A program made the position numbers and the translations under genes. Below, one piece after another: positions 25,812 to 33,831 of a DNA stretch of 64,000 bases. Numbering within the stretch: position 1 is the first letter of the stretch; each line of letters starts with the position of its first letter. This stretch comes from Streptomyces gilvus (GTDB taxonomy: Bacteria; Actinomycetota; Actinomycetes; Streptomycetales; Streptomycetaceae). The stretch lies in the NCBI RefSeq assembly GCF_022513565.1, contig NZ_JAKWBE010000009.1, positions 62,001-126,000 on the forward strand. Direction: 5' to 3'. Under the pieces are notes generated by a model. The model had not been told where the DNA came from. It ran no database searches and saw nothing but the letters and a program-made list of their open reading frames with translations.

Positions 25812-26372
25812 AACCGCCGTCGCCGCCCGAAGCACGGCCGCGCGGTGTTGTCGGTGTCCCCCATGCGGTCTGCGTGCCCTCGGCACAGCGCGCGGAAGCC
25901 CCAGCCACGCTCGGGCTTTCGCCCAGTCCGGCGGCGATTGTTCCGCACCCGCCGCCAAAGGCTGTCGCAAGATCGGCGTCGTCACCCGAAGCACGGCCAA
26001 ACGGCGTCATGGGGCCCCACCCGGGGTTGTTCGAGCGTGGGGGCGCATGCACTCGGCAGACCGCGCCGAAGCCCCGGCACTGGGCACGCTCGGGCTTTCG
26101 CGCAGTCCGGCGGCGATTGTTGCGCACCCGCCGCCAAGGCCTCCTGCCGCGAAAGCGGCATCGTCACCCGAAGCACGGCCAAACGGCGTCATGGGGCCCC
26201 ACCCGGGGTTGTTCGAGCGTGGGGGCGCATGCACTCGGCAGACCGCGCCGAAGCCCCGGCACTGGGCACGCTCGGGCTTTCGCGCAGTCCGGCGGTGATT
26301 GTTGCGCACCCGCCGTCAAGGGCTGTCGCGAGAGCGGCGTCGTCACCCGAAGGACGGCCGCGCGGCGTCATG
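25812..26372. repeat. About 180-bp tandem repeat array
   Basis: The block CGAAGCACGGCC is repeated near 25828, 25988, 26169 and (as CGAAGGACGGCC) 26348. Clean copies are 179-182 bp apart and the first interval is shorter (159 bp). Two copies (about 25981-26342) are nearly identical over most of their length. Each includes CATGGGGCCCCACCCGGGG, a CCCAC/GTGGG pair and a TTGCGCACCCGCCG-type segment. The period is variable and not a multiple of three, so it is non-coding. The array makes up most of the 806-bp gap between the amidase gene and the MFS gene. Confidence 0.88.
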
Positions 26373-26452
26373 GGGGTCCCCACGCGCGTGGAGTCCCCGC
26401 CCAGGAAAGGGTTCCTGGCGATGCGCCGTAGGCGTCACTTGTGCGACAGGCC

Positions 26453-27538
26453 CTACCGCTCGCGGGTGCGGCTCGCCAGGAGGAGGGCCGTCAGCAGGTA
26501 CGGCAGGGCGAACAGGGTGAAGGCGGTGGCGTGGTCGGTTCGGGTGGCGATCGCCGCGTAGCCGGCGTAGACGGCGACGGTGAGCAACTCCGTGCCGAGG
26601 CCGGCGACCGAGGTGAGTGTGGCCCGGCCGGTGTCGTCGATGCGCTGCTGGAGGCGGACGTCGGCGAGGACGGTGGCCAGCTGGAAGCCGCCGAAGGCCA
26701 GGGCCACCAAACCGAGGGCTACCGGCGTCCCGGCCGCGGCGCCCGCCGCGAGGGTGACGGCCGCTCCCCCGAGCAGCACGGCGAGGCCCTTCCGCCCCAG
26801 CCGTTCGCAGCGCCCCGCGAGCAGGCTGCCGGCCGTGGCGCCCGCCCAGACCAGCAGGAGCAGATAAGGCACGCGTGCCTCGGAGACACCGGTCTCGCGC
26901 ACCAGCAGGGGCGTGTACTCGTCCAGCGCTCCCCATACGGCGGTCACGACCGGGACGAGCAGGATGGCCCCGCGCAACGAGCGCTCGCTGCGGACCGCCG
27001 CGAAGCCCTCCCCGAGGGTCGCGACCCAGCTCTCGGCCTCGCCCTCCGGGGCCGCCCGGTGTTCCGGAAACCGGCTTCCCACGACGGCGCTCGCCAGGCA
27101 CGCCAGCACGCTCGCCGCGCCCACGGCCGCGAAGCCGCCCCGGGCGAGGACGGGTCCGGCGAGTCCCATCGCCGCCATCACCGCGATCAACCCCGCCGCG
27201 CGGGACCGGCCCATCACGCGCGCGTACCGCTCGCTCTCGCCGACCCGCTCCAGCTCCTCGTAGACGAGCGCCTCCAGCGCGCCGGAGACCAGGGCTCCCC
27301 GGGCGCCCCACAGCACGAAGCCGACGGCGAACGCCCAGTAGGAGGGCACGAGCACCCACAGGGCGAAGCCGACGGCGGTGAGCAGCGGGCCGAGGACGAG
27401 CAGCAGGCGGCGGGAGACCGCGTCGGCCCAGGCGCCGGAGGGCACCTCCAGGACGACTCCGGTCACCGACCAGATGACGAAGAGCGAGGAGATCTGCCAG
27501 ACGGACAGGCCGGTGTCGCTGAACAGCAGCGCGTACAC
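26453..27538 (-). CDS. MFS transporter, probably N-terminally truncated
   Basis: A 361-aa open frame from GTG 27538 with about 11 helices (VWQISSLFVIWSVTGVVLEVPSGAWAD is the MFS loop 2-3 region). Homologues start about 20-30 residues earlier with TTTLYGYAFLDDFVLLYPV, which is encoded directly upstream in the same frame. However, that stretch is preceded by an in-frame TGA at 27622-27620 and contains no ATG, GTG or TTG. The gene is therefore truncated, uses an unusual start, or holds a sequence error. It lies 41 bp downstream of the Lrp gene's stop codon. Confidence 0.6.
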   Translation of the reverse strand: MYALLFSDTGLSVWQISSLFVIWSVTGVVLEVPSGAWADAVSRRLLLVLGPLLTAVGFALWVLVPSYWAFAVGFVLWGARGALVSGALEALVYEELERVGESERYARVMGRSRAAGLIAVMAAMGLAGPVLARGGFAAVGAASVLACLASAVVGSRFPEHRAAPEGEAESWVATLGEGFAAVRSERSLRGAILLVPVVTAVWGALDEYTPLLVRETGVSEARVPYLLLLVWAGATAGSLLAGRCERLGRKGLAVLLGGAAVTLAAGAAAGTPVALGLVALAFGGFQLATVLADVRLQQRIDDTGRATLTSVAGLGTELLTVAVYAGYAAIATRTDHATAFTLFALPYLLTALLLASRTRER

Positions 27539-27637
27539 CGGGTAGAGCAGGACGAAGTCGTCCAGGAACGCGTAGCCGTACAGCGTGGTCGTGATCCGGC
27601 GGGCGCCGGCCGTGGAGGATCAATGTCGCCAGGTCAT
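27539..27637 (-). other. Probable original 5' end of the MFS gene, interrupted by TGA
   Basis: ATG at 27637 is in frame with the MFS gene. It reads Met-Thr-Trp-Arg-His, then TGA (27622-27620), then SSTAGARRITTTLYGYAFLD. The post-stop residues form the first half of the expected first transmembrane helix. A single CGA-to-TGA transition would explain the stop. Confidence 0.5.
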
Positions 27638-27678
27638 GTCACCGATGGTAGGCGGACCGGGCGGGTCCGTCCCCCGGA

Positions 27679-28131
27679 TTACGTCGGTGAGCCCGACGAG
27701 AAGCGGCGCAACAGCGGCGACAGCACCAGGACGGACTTGGTGCGCTCCACGAACGGCTCCCCGGCGATCCGCTCCAGCACGCGCTCGAAGTGCCGCATGT
27801 CGGAGGCGAAGACCTGCACGATGGCGTCCGCGTCGCCGGTGACGGTGGAGGCGGCGACGACCTCCTGGTAGCGCTCCAGACCTCGCCGGATGGTCTCCGG
27901 CGAGGTGTTGTGCCGGCAGTAGATCTCGACGAAGCCCTCGGTCTCCCAGCCCAGGGCCGAGGGGTCCACCCGGACGGTGAACCCGGTGATGGCGCCGGTG
28001 GCCCGCAGCCGGTCCACGCGCCGCTTCACGGCGGGCGCGGACAGGCCGACCAAGTGCCCGATGTCCGCGTAGGAGCGGCGGGCGTCCTCGGCGAGGGCGT
28101 GCACGATGCGTTCGTCGAGATCGTTCAGCAC
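27679..28131 (-). CDS. Lrp/AsnC-family transcriptional regulator
   Basis: A 150-aa regulator. The N-terminal helix-turn-helix is MLNDLDERIVHALAEDARRSYADIGHLVGLSAPAVKRRVDRL. The C-terminal RAM/AsnC domain has GFVEIYCRHNTSPETI and VTGDADAIVQVFASD. It lies 10 bp after the APC permease in the same operon. It is likely to respond to an amino acid and control the permease and possibly the amidase-oxidase operon, both of which carry TTGCG clusters upstream. Confidence 0.88.
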   Translation of the reverse strand: MLNDLDERIVHALAEDARRSYADIGHLVGLSAPAVKRRVDRLRATGAITGFTVRVDPSALGWETEGFVEIYCRHNTSPETIRRGLERYQEVVAASTVTGDADAIVQVFASDMRHFERVLERIAGEPFVERTKSVLVLSPLLRRFSSGSPT

Positions 28132-28141
28132 GGTGAGTGGA

Positions 28142-29608
28142 TCAGCTTTCCGGTGTTGCCAGACGGGAGCGGCGATGGCCGTACCCGAAGTAGACCACGA
28201 GCCCGACGGCCATCCAGACCCCGAAGACGACCCAGGTGACGGCCGACAGGCTGCCCATCATCCAGACGCAGAACCCGAAGCCGAGCGCGGGCAGCACCGG
28301 CGAGAGCGGGACACGGAAGGTGCGGTGCATCCCCGGACGGGTCCGGCGCAGCACGACGACGGCTATGTTGACCAGCGCGAAGGCGAAGAGCGTGCCGATG
28401 CTGGTGGCGTCGGCGAGTTGGCCGAGCGGAATGGCGGCGGCGAGGACACCGCAGAACAGGGAGACGATCACCGTGTTGGCGCGGGGCGCGCCGGTCTTCG
28501 GGTGGACCTTGGCGAAGACCTTGGGCACGAGTCCGTCGCGGGACATCGCGAAGAGGATGCGGGTCTGGCCGTAGAGGACGGTCAGCACCACGCTGGCGAT
28601 GGCGATGACCGCGCAGGCGGCGAGCAGGGTGCCCCAGAAGGTCTGCCCGGTGACCTCGCGCATGATCTGGGCGAGCGCGGCCTCGGAGTCGTTGAACCGC
28701 CGCCAGGGCTTGGCCCCGACGGCCACGGCCGCGACGAGCACGTACAGCGCGGTGACGATGACCAGCGACAGCATGATGGCGCGGGGCAGGTCGCGCTGGG
28801 CGTTCTTCGCCTCCTCGCCGGCGGTGGAGGCGGCGTCGAAGCCGATGTAGGAGAAGAACAGCGTGGCCCCGGCCGCGCTGACGCCCGCCATGCCCAGCGG
28901 CATGAAGTGCGCGTAGTTCCCGGACCGGAAGCCCTGGACGCCGATGGCGCAGAACAGCACCAGCGCGGCGATCTTCACGCACACCATGACGGTGTTGGCG
29001 CGGGCCGACTCACGGGCGCCGCCGAGCAGGAACGCCATGGCGAGCAGGACGACGATCAGCGCGGGCAGGTTGAAGATGCCGCCGTCGCCGGGCGGGGCGG
29101 ACAGGGCGTCCGGGATCGTGACGCCGATCGTCCCGTCGAGCAGTTCGTTGAGGTACTCGCCCCAGCCGACGGCGACGGCGGCCACGGACACGCCGTACTC
29201 GAGGACCAGGCACCAGCCGCAGATCCAGGCGATCAGCTCGCCCATCGTTGCGTATGCGTACGAGTACGAGGAGCCGGAGACCGGGATGGTGCCGGCCAGC
29301 TCGGCGTAGGAGAGGGCCGAGAAGAGGGCGGTGAGCCCGGCGATCACGAAGGACAGAGTGACGGCCGGACCGGCCTTCGGGACGGCCTCGCCCAGCACCA
29401 CGAAGATGCCGGTGCCGAGGGTGGCACCGATGCTGATCATGGTCAGCTGCCACAGCCCGAGGGAGCGCCTCAGGCTCCCTCCCTCGCCCTGGCCGCCCTC
29501 CGCGACCAGGCGCTCCACCGGTTTGCGCCGCATGAGACGCGCACCGAGGCCTGGGGACGGTGAGGCCGACGGGATGCGCTTTCGCGGGGGTGCGCCTTGG
29601 TCCAGCAC
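28142..29608 (-). CDS. APC-family amino acid permease
   Basis: A 488-aa permease with 12-14 helices. LGLWQLTMISIGATLGTGIFVVLGEA is the APC helix 1 substrate loop (GATLGTGIF). LSYAELAGTIPVSGSSYSYAYATMGELIAW and FFSYIGFDAASTAGEEAKNAQRDLPRAI are typical of the cationic amino acid transporter branch. GTG 29608 follows AGGAG by 7 nt. Co-transcription with the Lrp gene and shared promoter elements with the monooxygenase operon suggest uptake of the amino acid that this pathway degrades. Confidence 0.88.
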   Translation of the reverse strand: MLDQGAPPRKRIPSASPSPGLGARLMRRKPVERLVAEGGQGEGGSLRRSLGLWQLTMISIGATLGTGIFVVLGEAVPKAGPAVTLSFVIAGLTALFSALSYAELAGTIPVSGSSYSYAYATMGELIAWICGWCLVLEYGVSVAAVAVGWGEYLNELLDGTIGVTIPDALSAPPGDGGIFNLPALIVVLLAMAFLLGGARESARANTVMVCVKIAALVLFCAIGVQGFRSGNYAHFMPLGMAGVSAAGATLFFSYIGFDAASTAGEEAKNAQRDLPRAIMLSLVIVTALYVLVAAVAVGAKPWRRFNDSEAALAQIMREVTGQTFWGTLLAACAVIAIASVVLTVLYGQTRILFAMSRDGLVPKVFAKVHPKTGAPRANTVIVSLFCGVLAAAIPLGQLADATSIGTLFAFALVNIAVVVLRRTRPGMHRTFRVPLSPVLPALGFGFCVWMMGSLSAVTWVVFGVWMAVGLVVYFGYGHRRSRLATPES

Positions 29609-29755
29609 GCGCTGACTCCTTCGTCACGGCGGTTCGGGCGGCGGGGACCGGCGGCACCCCCGCGCCTGCGGGGACCCACCGAGCGGGGTCCCCGCCACGC
29701 CACGTACAGCGCATGACCCTACGGGCAGCCCCTTCGCAGACGAAATGCAGCAACC

Positions 29756-29811
29756 TTGCGTACCTACGCAAGTTCGTTGCGTTCATCGCGGGCGGATGCC
29801 CATTCGTTGCG
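29756..29811. promoter_or_regulatory. TTGCG cluster and palindrome upstream of APC-lrp operon
   Basis: A perfect palindrome TTGCGTACCTACGCAA lies at 29756-29771, with further TTGCG at 29777 and 29807. The region is 150-200 bp upstream of the permease start. The spacing and the final ATTCGTTGCGC match the cluster at 25729-25786. It is probably an Lrp operator (inference). Confidence 0.6.
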
Positions 29812-29843
29812 CACTGCCCAGGTGACCGGGCGCAACGGCCCGT

Positions 29844-30341
29844 TCAGCGCAGCTTCTTGACCAGGAACCGGCACCGCTCGGCGTACTCGTGCAGGACGCC
29901 CTCCGCGTCCACGTGCGCACGCGGGTCCAGGTAGACCAGGGTGGGCATATAGCCGAGCCTCGCGTACAGCGCCGCCGCGCGGGCGTTGTCCTCGCCCACG
30001 CCGAGCCCCATGAGCCCGATGCCGCGCCGCAGCGCCAGTTCCTCGGCCGCGTGGATCAGGGCGGTGCCGACGCCCAGGGATCGGACCGACTCGGGCCACA
30101 CGAGCAAGCCGTTGATCTCCGGACAGTCCGGATGCGCGGCCCTGACCTCGGGCGCCCGGCCGCCGGTCCAGCGAACTTCCGCGTGCCCCACGGGAGTTCC
30201 GTCGATCCACGGGACGAGATAGCTGCTCTCGCCCGCCTCCTGTCGTGCGAAGCGGGCGGCATGACGGCCGTCGACGCTCGTCGACGGCATGAAGCGCTCC
30301 AGGACCTCGACGTCCTGAGGCCGGCACTCGGCGATCTCCAT
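29844..30341 (-). CDS. GNAT-family N-acetyltransferase
   Basis: A 165-aa acetyltransferase. The acetyl-CoA loop region is INGLLVWPESVRSLGVGTALIHAAEELALRRG (SLGVGTAL corresponds to the Q/RxxGxG/A motif), followed by GLGVGEDNARAAALYARLGYMP. The acceptor is unknown. ATG 30341 is chosen because the longer frame from 30404 adds a non-homologous basic segment. The ribosome binding site is poor. Confidence 0.78.
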   Translation of the reverse strand: MEIAECRPQDVEVLERFMPSTSVDGRHAARFARQEAGESSYLVPWIDGTPVGHAEVRWTGGRAPEVRAAHPDCPEINGLLVWPESVRSLGVGTALIHAAEELALRRGIGLMGLGVGEDNARAAALYARLGYMPTLVYLDPRAHVDAEGVLHEYAERCRFLVKKLR

Positions 30342-30414
30342 GCCCCGACGGTAGAGCCTCGCCCACGCCCGCTGCCCCCGATTTTCAACGGGGGCCCCGG
30401 ACAACGGACCTGGC

Positions 30415-31866
30415 TCAGTTCCAGCTGGCGTGCAGGGGCTTGCCCTCGGCGTAGCCGGCGGCGCTCTGGATGCCGACGACGGCCTTCTCGGCGAACTCCT
30501 CCAGGGAGCCGGCGCCGGCGTAGGTGCAGGAGGAGCGGACGCCCGCGATGATCGAGTCGATCAGGTCCTCGACGCCGGGGCGGGCCGGGTCGAGGAACAT
30601 CCGGGAGGTGGAGATGCCCTCCTCGAACAGCGCCTTGCGGGCCCGGTCGTAGGCCGACTCCTCGGAGGTGCGGTTGCGGACGGCGCGGGCCGAGGCCATG
30701 CCGAACGACTCCTTGTAGAGGCGGCCGCCCGCGTCCTGCTGGAGGTCGCCCGGGGACTCGTAGGTGCCCGCGAACCACGAACCGATCATGACGTTCGACG
30801 CCCCGGCGGCCAGCGCCATCGCCACGTCACGCGGGTGCCGGACCCCGCCGTCGGCCCACACGTGCTTGCCGTACTTCCGCGCCTCGGCGGCGCACTCCAG
30901 GACGGCGGAGAACTGCGGCCGGCCGACGCCGGTCATCATGCGGGTGGTGCACATGGCGCCGGGCCCGACACCGACCTTGATGATGTCCGCGCCGGCCTCG
31001 ATCAGGTCCCTGACGCCCTCCGCGGCGACGATGTTGCCGGCCACGATCGGGACCTGCGGGTCCAGGGCCCGTACCACCTTGATCGCGCTGATCATCGACT
31101 CCTGGTGGCCGTGCGCCGTGTCGATGACGAGCGTGTCGACGCCCGCGTCCAGCAACTGCTTGGCCTTGCCCGCGACATCGCCGTTGATGCCGACGGCGGC
31201 GGCGATGCGCAGCCTGCCGTTCGCGTCGACGGCCGGCGTGTACAGGGTGGCGCGCAGGGCGCCCTTGCGGGTGAGGATGCCGGCGAGGCGGCCCTCCTTG
31301 TCGACGGCGGGCGCGTAGCGGCGGTTGGCCCCGTCGAGGCGGTTGAAGGCCTCGCGCGGGTCGATGTCGGCGTCGAGCAGCACCAGGTCCTTGGACATGA
31401 CGACCTCGAGCTGCGTGAAGCGGTCCACCCCGGTCAGGTCCCGGTCGGTGACCACACCGACCGGGCGGTGCTCATCGTCGACCACGACCCCCGCGTTGTG
31501 CGCCCGCTTGGGCAGCAGGGCGAGGGCGTCGGCGACGGTCTGGTGCGGGGTGAGGACGATCGGGGTGTCCAGGACGAGGTGCCGGCTCTTCACCCAGGAG
31601 ACGACCTCGGTGACGACCTCGATCGGGATGTCCTGCGGGATGACCACCAGTCCGCCGCGCCGGGCCATCGTCTCGGCCATCCGGCGGCCCGCGATGGCGG
31701 TCATGTTGGCGACGACCAGCGGGATCGTGGTGCCCGTGCCGTCCGGGGAGCTGAGGTCCACACCCTGCCGGGAGCCGACCGCGCTGCGGCTGGGGACCAT
31801 GAAGACGTCGTCGTACGTCAGGTCGTACGGGGGCTGGATGTCGTTGAGGAAACGCACGTGCTGCAC
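30415..31866 (-). CDS. guaB1: GuaB1-family IMP dehydrogenase-like protein (GMP reductase)
   Basis: A 483-aa (beta/alpha)8 barrel with an inserted CBS pair (residues about 95-215: VLTPHQTVADALALLP, VVVDDEHRPVGVVTDRDL). The catalytic loop GVGPGAMCTTRMMTGVG has the nucleophilic Cys, and the flap region WFAGTYESPGDL is typical of GuaB1 rather than GuaB2. GuaB1 of mycobacteria has been shown to be a CBS-containing GMP reductase, so that activity is preferred over IMP dehydrogenase here. The start is GTG 31866. Confidence 0.88.
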   Translation of the reverse strand: MQHVRFLNDIQPPYDLTYDDVFMVPSRSAVGSRQGVDLSSPDGTGTTIPLVVANMTAIAGRRMAETMARRGGLVVIPQDIPIEVVTEVVSWVKSRHLVLDTPIVLTPHQTVADALALLPKRAHNAGVVVDDEHRPVGVVTDRDLTGVDRFTQLEVVMSKDLVLLDADIDPREAFNRLDGANRRYAPAVDKEGRLAGILTRKGALRATLYTPAVDANGRLRIAAAVGINGDVAGKAKQLLDAGVDTLVIDTAHGHQESMISAIKVVRALDPQVPIVAGNIVAAEGVRDLIEAGADIIKVGVGPGAMCTTRMMTGVGRPQFSAVLECAAEARKYGKHVWADGGVRHPRDVAMALAAGASNVMIGSWFAGTYESPGDLQQDAGGRLYKESFGMASARAVRNRTSEESAYDRARKALFEEGISTSRMFLDPARPGVEDLIDSIIAGVRSSCTYAGAGSLEEFAEKAVVGIQSAAGYAEGKPLHASWN

Positions 31867-31964
31867 ATCCCAGTCGATCAGAGGTGGCCCCCGGACAGGT
31901 CAGCCAGGGGGAAGAGCACGTACTTCATTGTCCCATGCCGACCGCCATGCGCTGCCCGGGCGGA

Positions 31965-32291
31965 TCATCCAGGCAGGTCAGAGGCCCCTTGGGAGGAACC
32001 TCCAAGGGCGAGGGCCACCGTGGCGGCGGAGGCGTGCGCGAACACGTCGAGGGCGGTGTCCCACTCCTTTGGACGGGCCTCGGCGTACGGCCGCCAGTTG
32101 TGCACGACGACCAGCAGCCCCCGCTCGGCCGCCTCCTCGGGCCACGCACCCGGGTCGGAGAGGACGTCGGCCAGCGCGTCCCAGTTGCGGCCGAAGTACT
32201 CCGGCAGCCGCAGGTCCCGGGCGCACCGGTCCATCAGGCCCGCCTTGTCCGTGACCCCGTCGAGGTCCAGCGTGACCGTCAGCTGTGTCAT
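31965..32291 (-). CDS. Barstar-family ribonuclease inhibitor
   Basis: A 108-aa barstar-fold protein. TDKAGLMDRCARDLRLPEYFGRNWDALADVLSD is the signature (FGRNWDALADVL), and LLVVVHNWRPYAE follows. It overlaps the start of the RNase Sa-like gene's 3' end by 4 bp (ATGA), so the nuclease is made first and the inhibitor is coupled to it. It is expected to bind and neutralise the guanyl-specific RNase in the cytoplasm. Confidence 0.9.
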   Translation of the reverse strand: MTQLTVTLDLDGVTDKAGLMDRCARDLRLPEYFGRNWDALADVLSDPGAWPEEAAERGLLVVVHNWRPYAEARPKEWDTALDVFAHASAATVALALGGSSQGASDLPG

Positions 32292-32659
32292 CTGCGTACC
32301 GCCCTGAACGATGTGTAGTGATCGTCGGTGTAGTAGATCTCGCCGCCCCGCCCGGTGACGATGCGCCGGGCCCCGCGGTCGCGCGAGCCGGGTGTCGGCA
32401 CCGTGTACTCGTGGTAGTAGCCGCGCTCGTGCCGGGGCAGCAGTCCCTCGAAGTCGCCGAAGACGACACCGTCACGGGCGTACGGGAAGGGGCCGCCCCG
32501 GTCGATGAGGGCGAGCGTCTGCCGTGCCTCGGCGGGGAGTTGGGACACCCGGACGGTCGCCGTGCCGTCGGGGTGCCCGGTCCCGGAACCGGTGGCGGAG
32601 CACCCCGCCACGAAGACCAGCAGACACAGAAGCAGGCGGGGGACGGACCGGAGCGGCAT
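32288..32659 (-). CDS. RNase Sa/barnase-like guanyl-specific ribonuclease, lipoprotein-type signal
   Basis: A 123-aa protein. Its N-terminal signal ends in a lipobox (FVAGC, Cys20), so the enzyme may be membrane-anchored outside the cell. The rest closely matches RNase Sa from memory: LPAEARQTLALIDRGGPFPY, then YYHEYTVPTPGSRDRGARRI, and YYTDDHYTSF. The catalytic residues align as Glu84, Arg95 and His114 (RNase Sa Glu54, Arg65, His85). The downstream barstar gene overlaps by 4 bp. A role in RNA scavenging or competition is inferred. Confidence 0.88.
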   Translation of the reverse strand: MPLRSVPRLLLCLLVFVAGCSATGSGTGHPDGTATVRVSQLPAEARQTLALIDRGGPFPYARDGVVFGDFEGLLPRHERGYYHEYTVPTPGSRDRGARRIVTGRGGEIYYTDDHYTSFRAVRR

Positions 32660-32699
32660 GAACTGATGCTGCCACGGCCCGTCCCCTCGCGACCGTCGG

Positions 32700-33719
32700 T
32701 CAGGGGCCGTCCGGGTCCGCCCGGTTGAGCGCCGAGCGCGGTGTCGGGCCGGCCGTCATCAGGACGTCCGCCGCCGAGGTGTCCGTCACCAGGCTGGTGA
32801 CCAGCCCCGACCTCAGCACCGCGTCGATCGCGGCGGCCTTGCGCGCCCCGCCCGCGATGGCGACGACCTCGGGGATACGGCGCAGCTGGTCCGTCTTGAC
32901 GGTGATGCACCGCTCCCCCAGGTCCCGTCCGACCCGGCGCCCCTCGGCGTCGAAGAGGTGCGCGGACATCTCCGCGGCGACACCGAGGGAGGCGTAGTGC
33001 GCGCGCTCCTCGTCGCTGAGCATGTCGTGCACCGTGGAGATCCCGGGCTCCCAGGAGCCGATGGAGACACAGGCGACGGTGACCTTGTCGAAGTACTCGA
33101 AGGCCCGCGCGATCCCGGTCTGGTTGCGCAGCGCGGCGGCGGTGGCCGCGTCCGGCAGCAGCATCGGCGCGTAGATCGGGTGGGCGTCGCCGCCGGAGAC
33201 CTGGGCGGCCCGGCGCACGGCCTCCACCGAGCCGCGCTCGGCGGTCCCGGCGTCGTACACGCCCGTCAGCTGCACCACCGTGCACGGCGGCAGCTTGTCC
33301 AGGGCCGCGGCCATGTGGATGGTGGAGCGGCCCCAGGCGAGGCCGAGCACATCGCCCTCGTTGACCAGCTCGCCGAGCAGGTCGGCGGCCACCTCACCGA
33401 GGTTCTCCGGGTCGGGGGTGTCCTCGGCCTCGGCCGGGGACTCGACGACGACGGCGTGCCTGAGGCCGTAGCGGGCGCGCAGCGCGTCCGAGCGCTCCGC
33501 GTCCAGCTCGGCCGGGACCCGGATCTCGATGCGCACGAGATCCCGTTCGAGAGCCGTCTCCAGGACCCGGGCCACCTTGAAGCGGCTGACGCCGAACTCC
33601 TCCGCGATCTGGATCTTGGACTTGCCCTCGAGGTAGAAGCGGCGGGCCATGGCCGCCGCCTGCACCAGCTCAGCGGGTCCCATCCGCACTGCTGACCGGC
33701 CCGCCGACATACCCGACAC
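32700..33719 (-). CDS. SorC/DeoR-type sugar-binding transcriptional regulator
   Basis: A 339-aa regulator. The N-terminal helix-turn-helix is MARRFYLEGKSKIQIAEEFGVSRFKVARVLE. The C-terminal SorC effector domain is an isomerase-like fold with GDVLGLAWGRSTIHMAA, VVQLTGVYD and VSIGSWEPGISTVHDMLS. Effectors of this family are phosphorylated sugars. GTG 33719 was chosen because GAGGAG sits just upstream; the frame begins eight codons earlier at 33743 without one. Its neighbour rpe (pentose phosphate epimerase) suggests pentose or sugar control, but this is inference. Confidence 0.85.
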   Translation of the reverse strand: MSGMSAGRSAVRMGPAELVQAAAMARRFYLEGKSKIQIAEEFGVSRFKVARVLETALERDLVRIEIRVPAELDAERSDALRARYGLRHAVVVESPAEAEDTPDPENLGEVAADLLGELVNEGDVLGLAWGRSTIHMAAALDKLPPCTVVQLTGVYDAGTAERGSVEAVRRAAQVSGGDAHPIYAPMLLPDAATAAALRNQTGIARAFEYFDKVTVACVSIGSWEPGISTVHDMLSDEERAHYASLGVAAEMSAHLFDAEGRRVGRDLGERCITVKTDQLRRIPEVVAIAGGARKAAAIDAVLRSGLVTSLVTDTSAADVLMTAGPTPRSALNRADPDGP

Positions 33720-33831
33720 GGCGATCTCCTCACTTCTGTTCACACTCTGGACTCGCCGTTCATCCTTGCAGATTCGGCGTACTTGATCCGCCCTGATGGG
33801 CGCCGTTCACGTCTGTTCACCGACCTGTGGC

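Noticed and set aside
27652..27671. Terminator after the Lrp gene (CGGACC/GGTCCG)
   Set aside because: A six-bp stem without a tail is too common at this GC content to call.
29600..29843. tRNA or small RNA gene in the permease upstream region
   Set aside because: No cloverleaf or terminator could be drawn; the structure seen is the TTGCG operator-like cluster.
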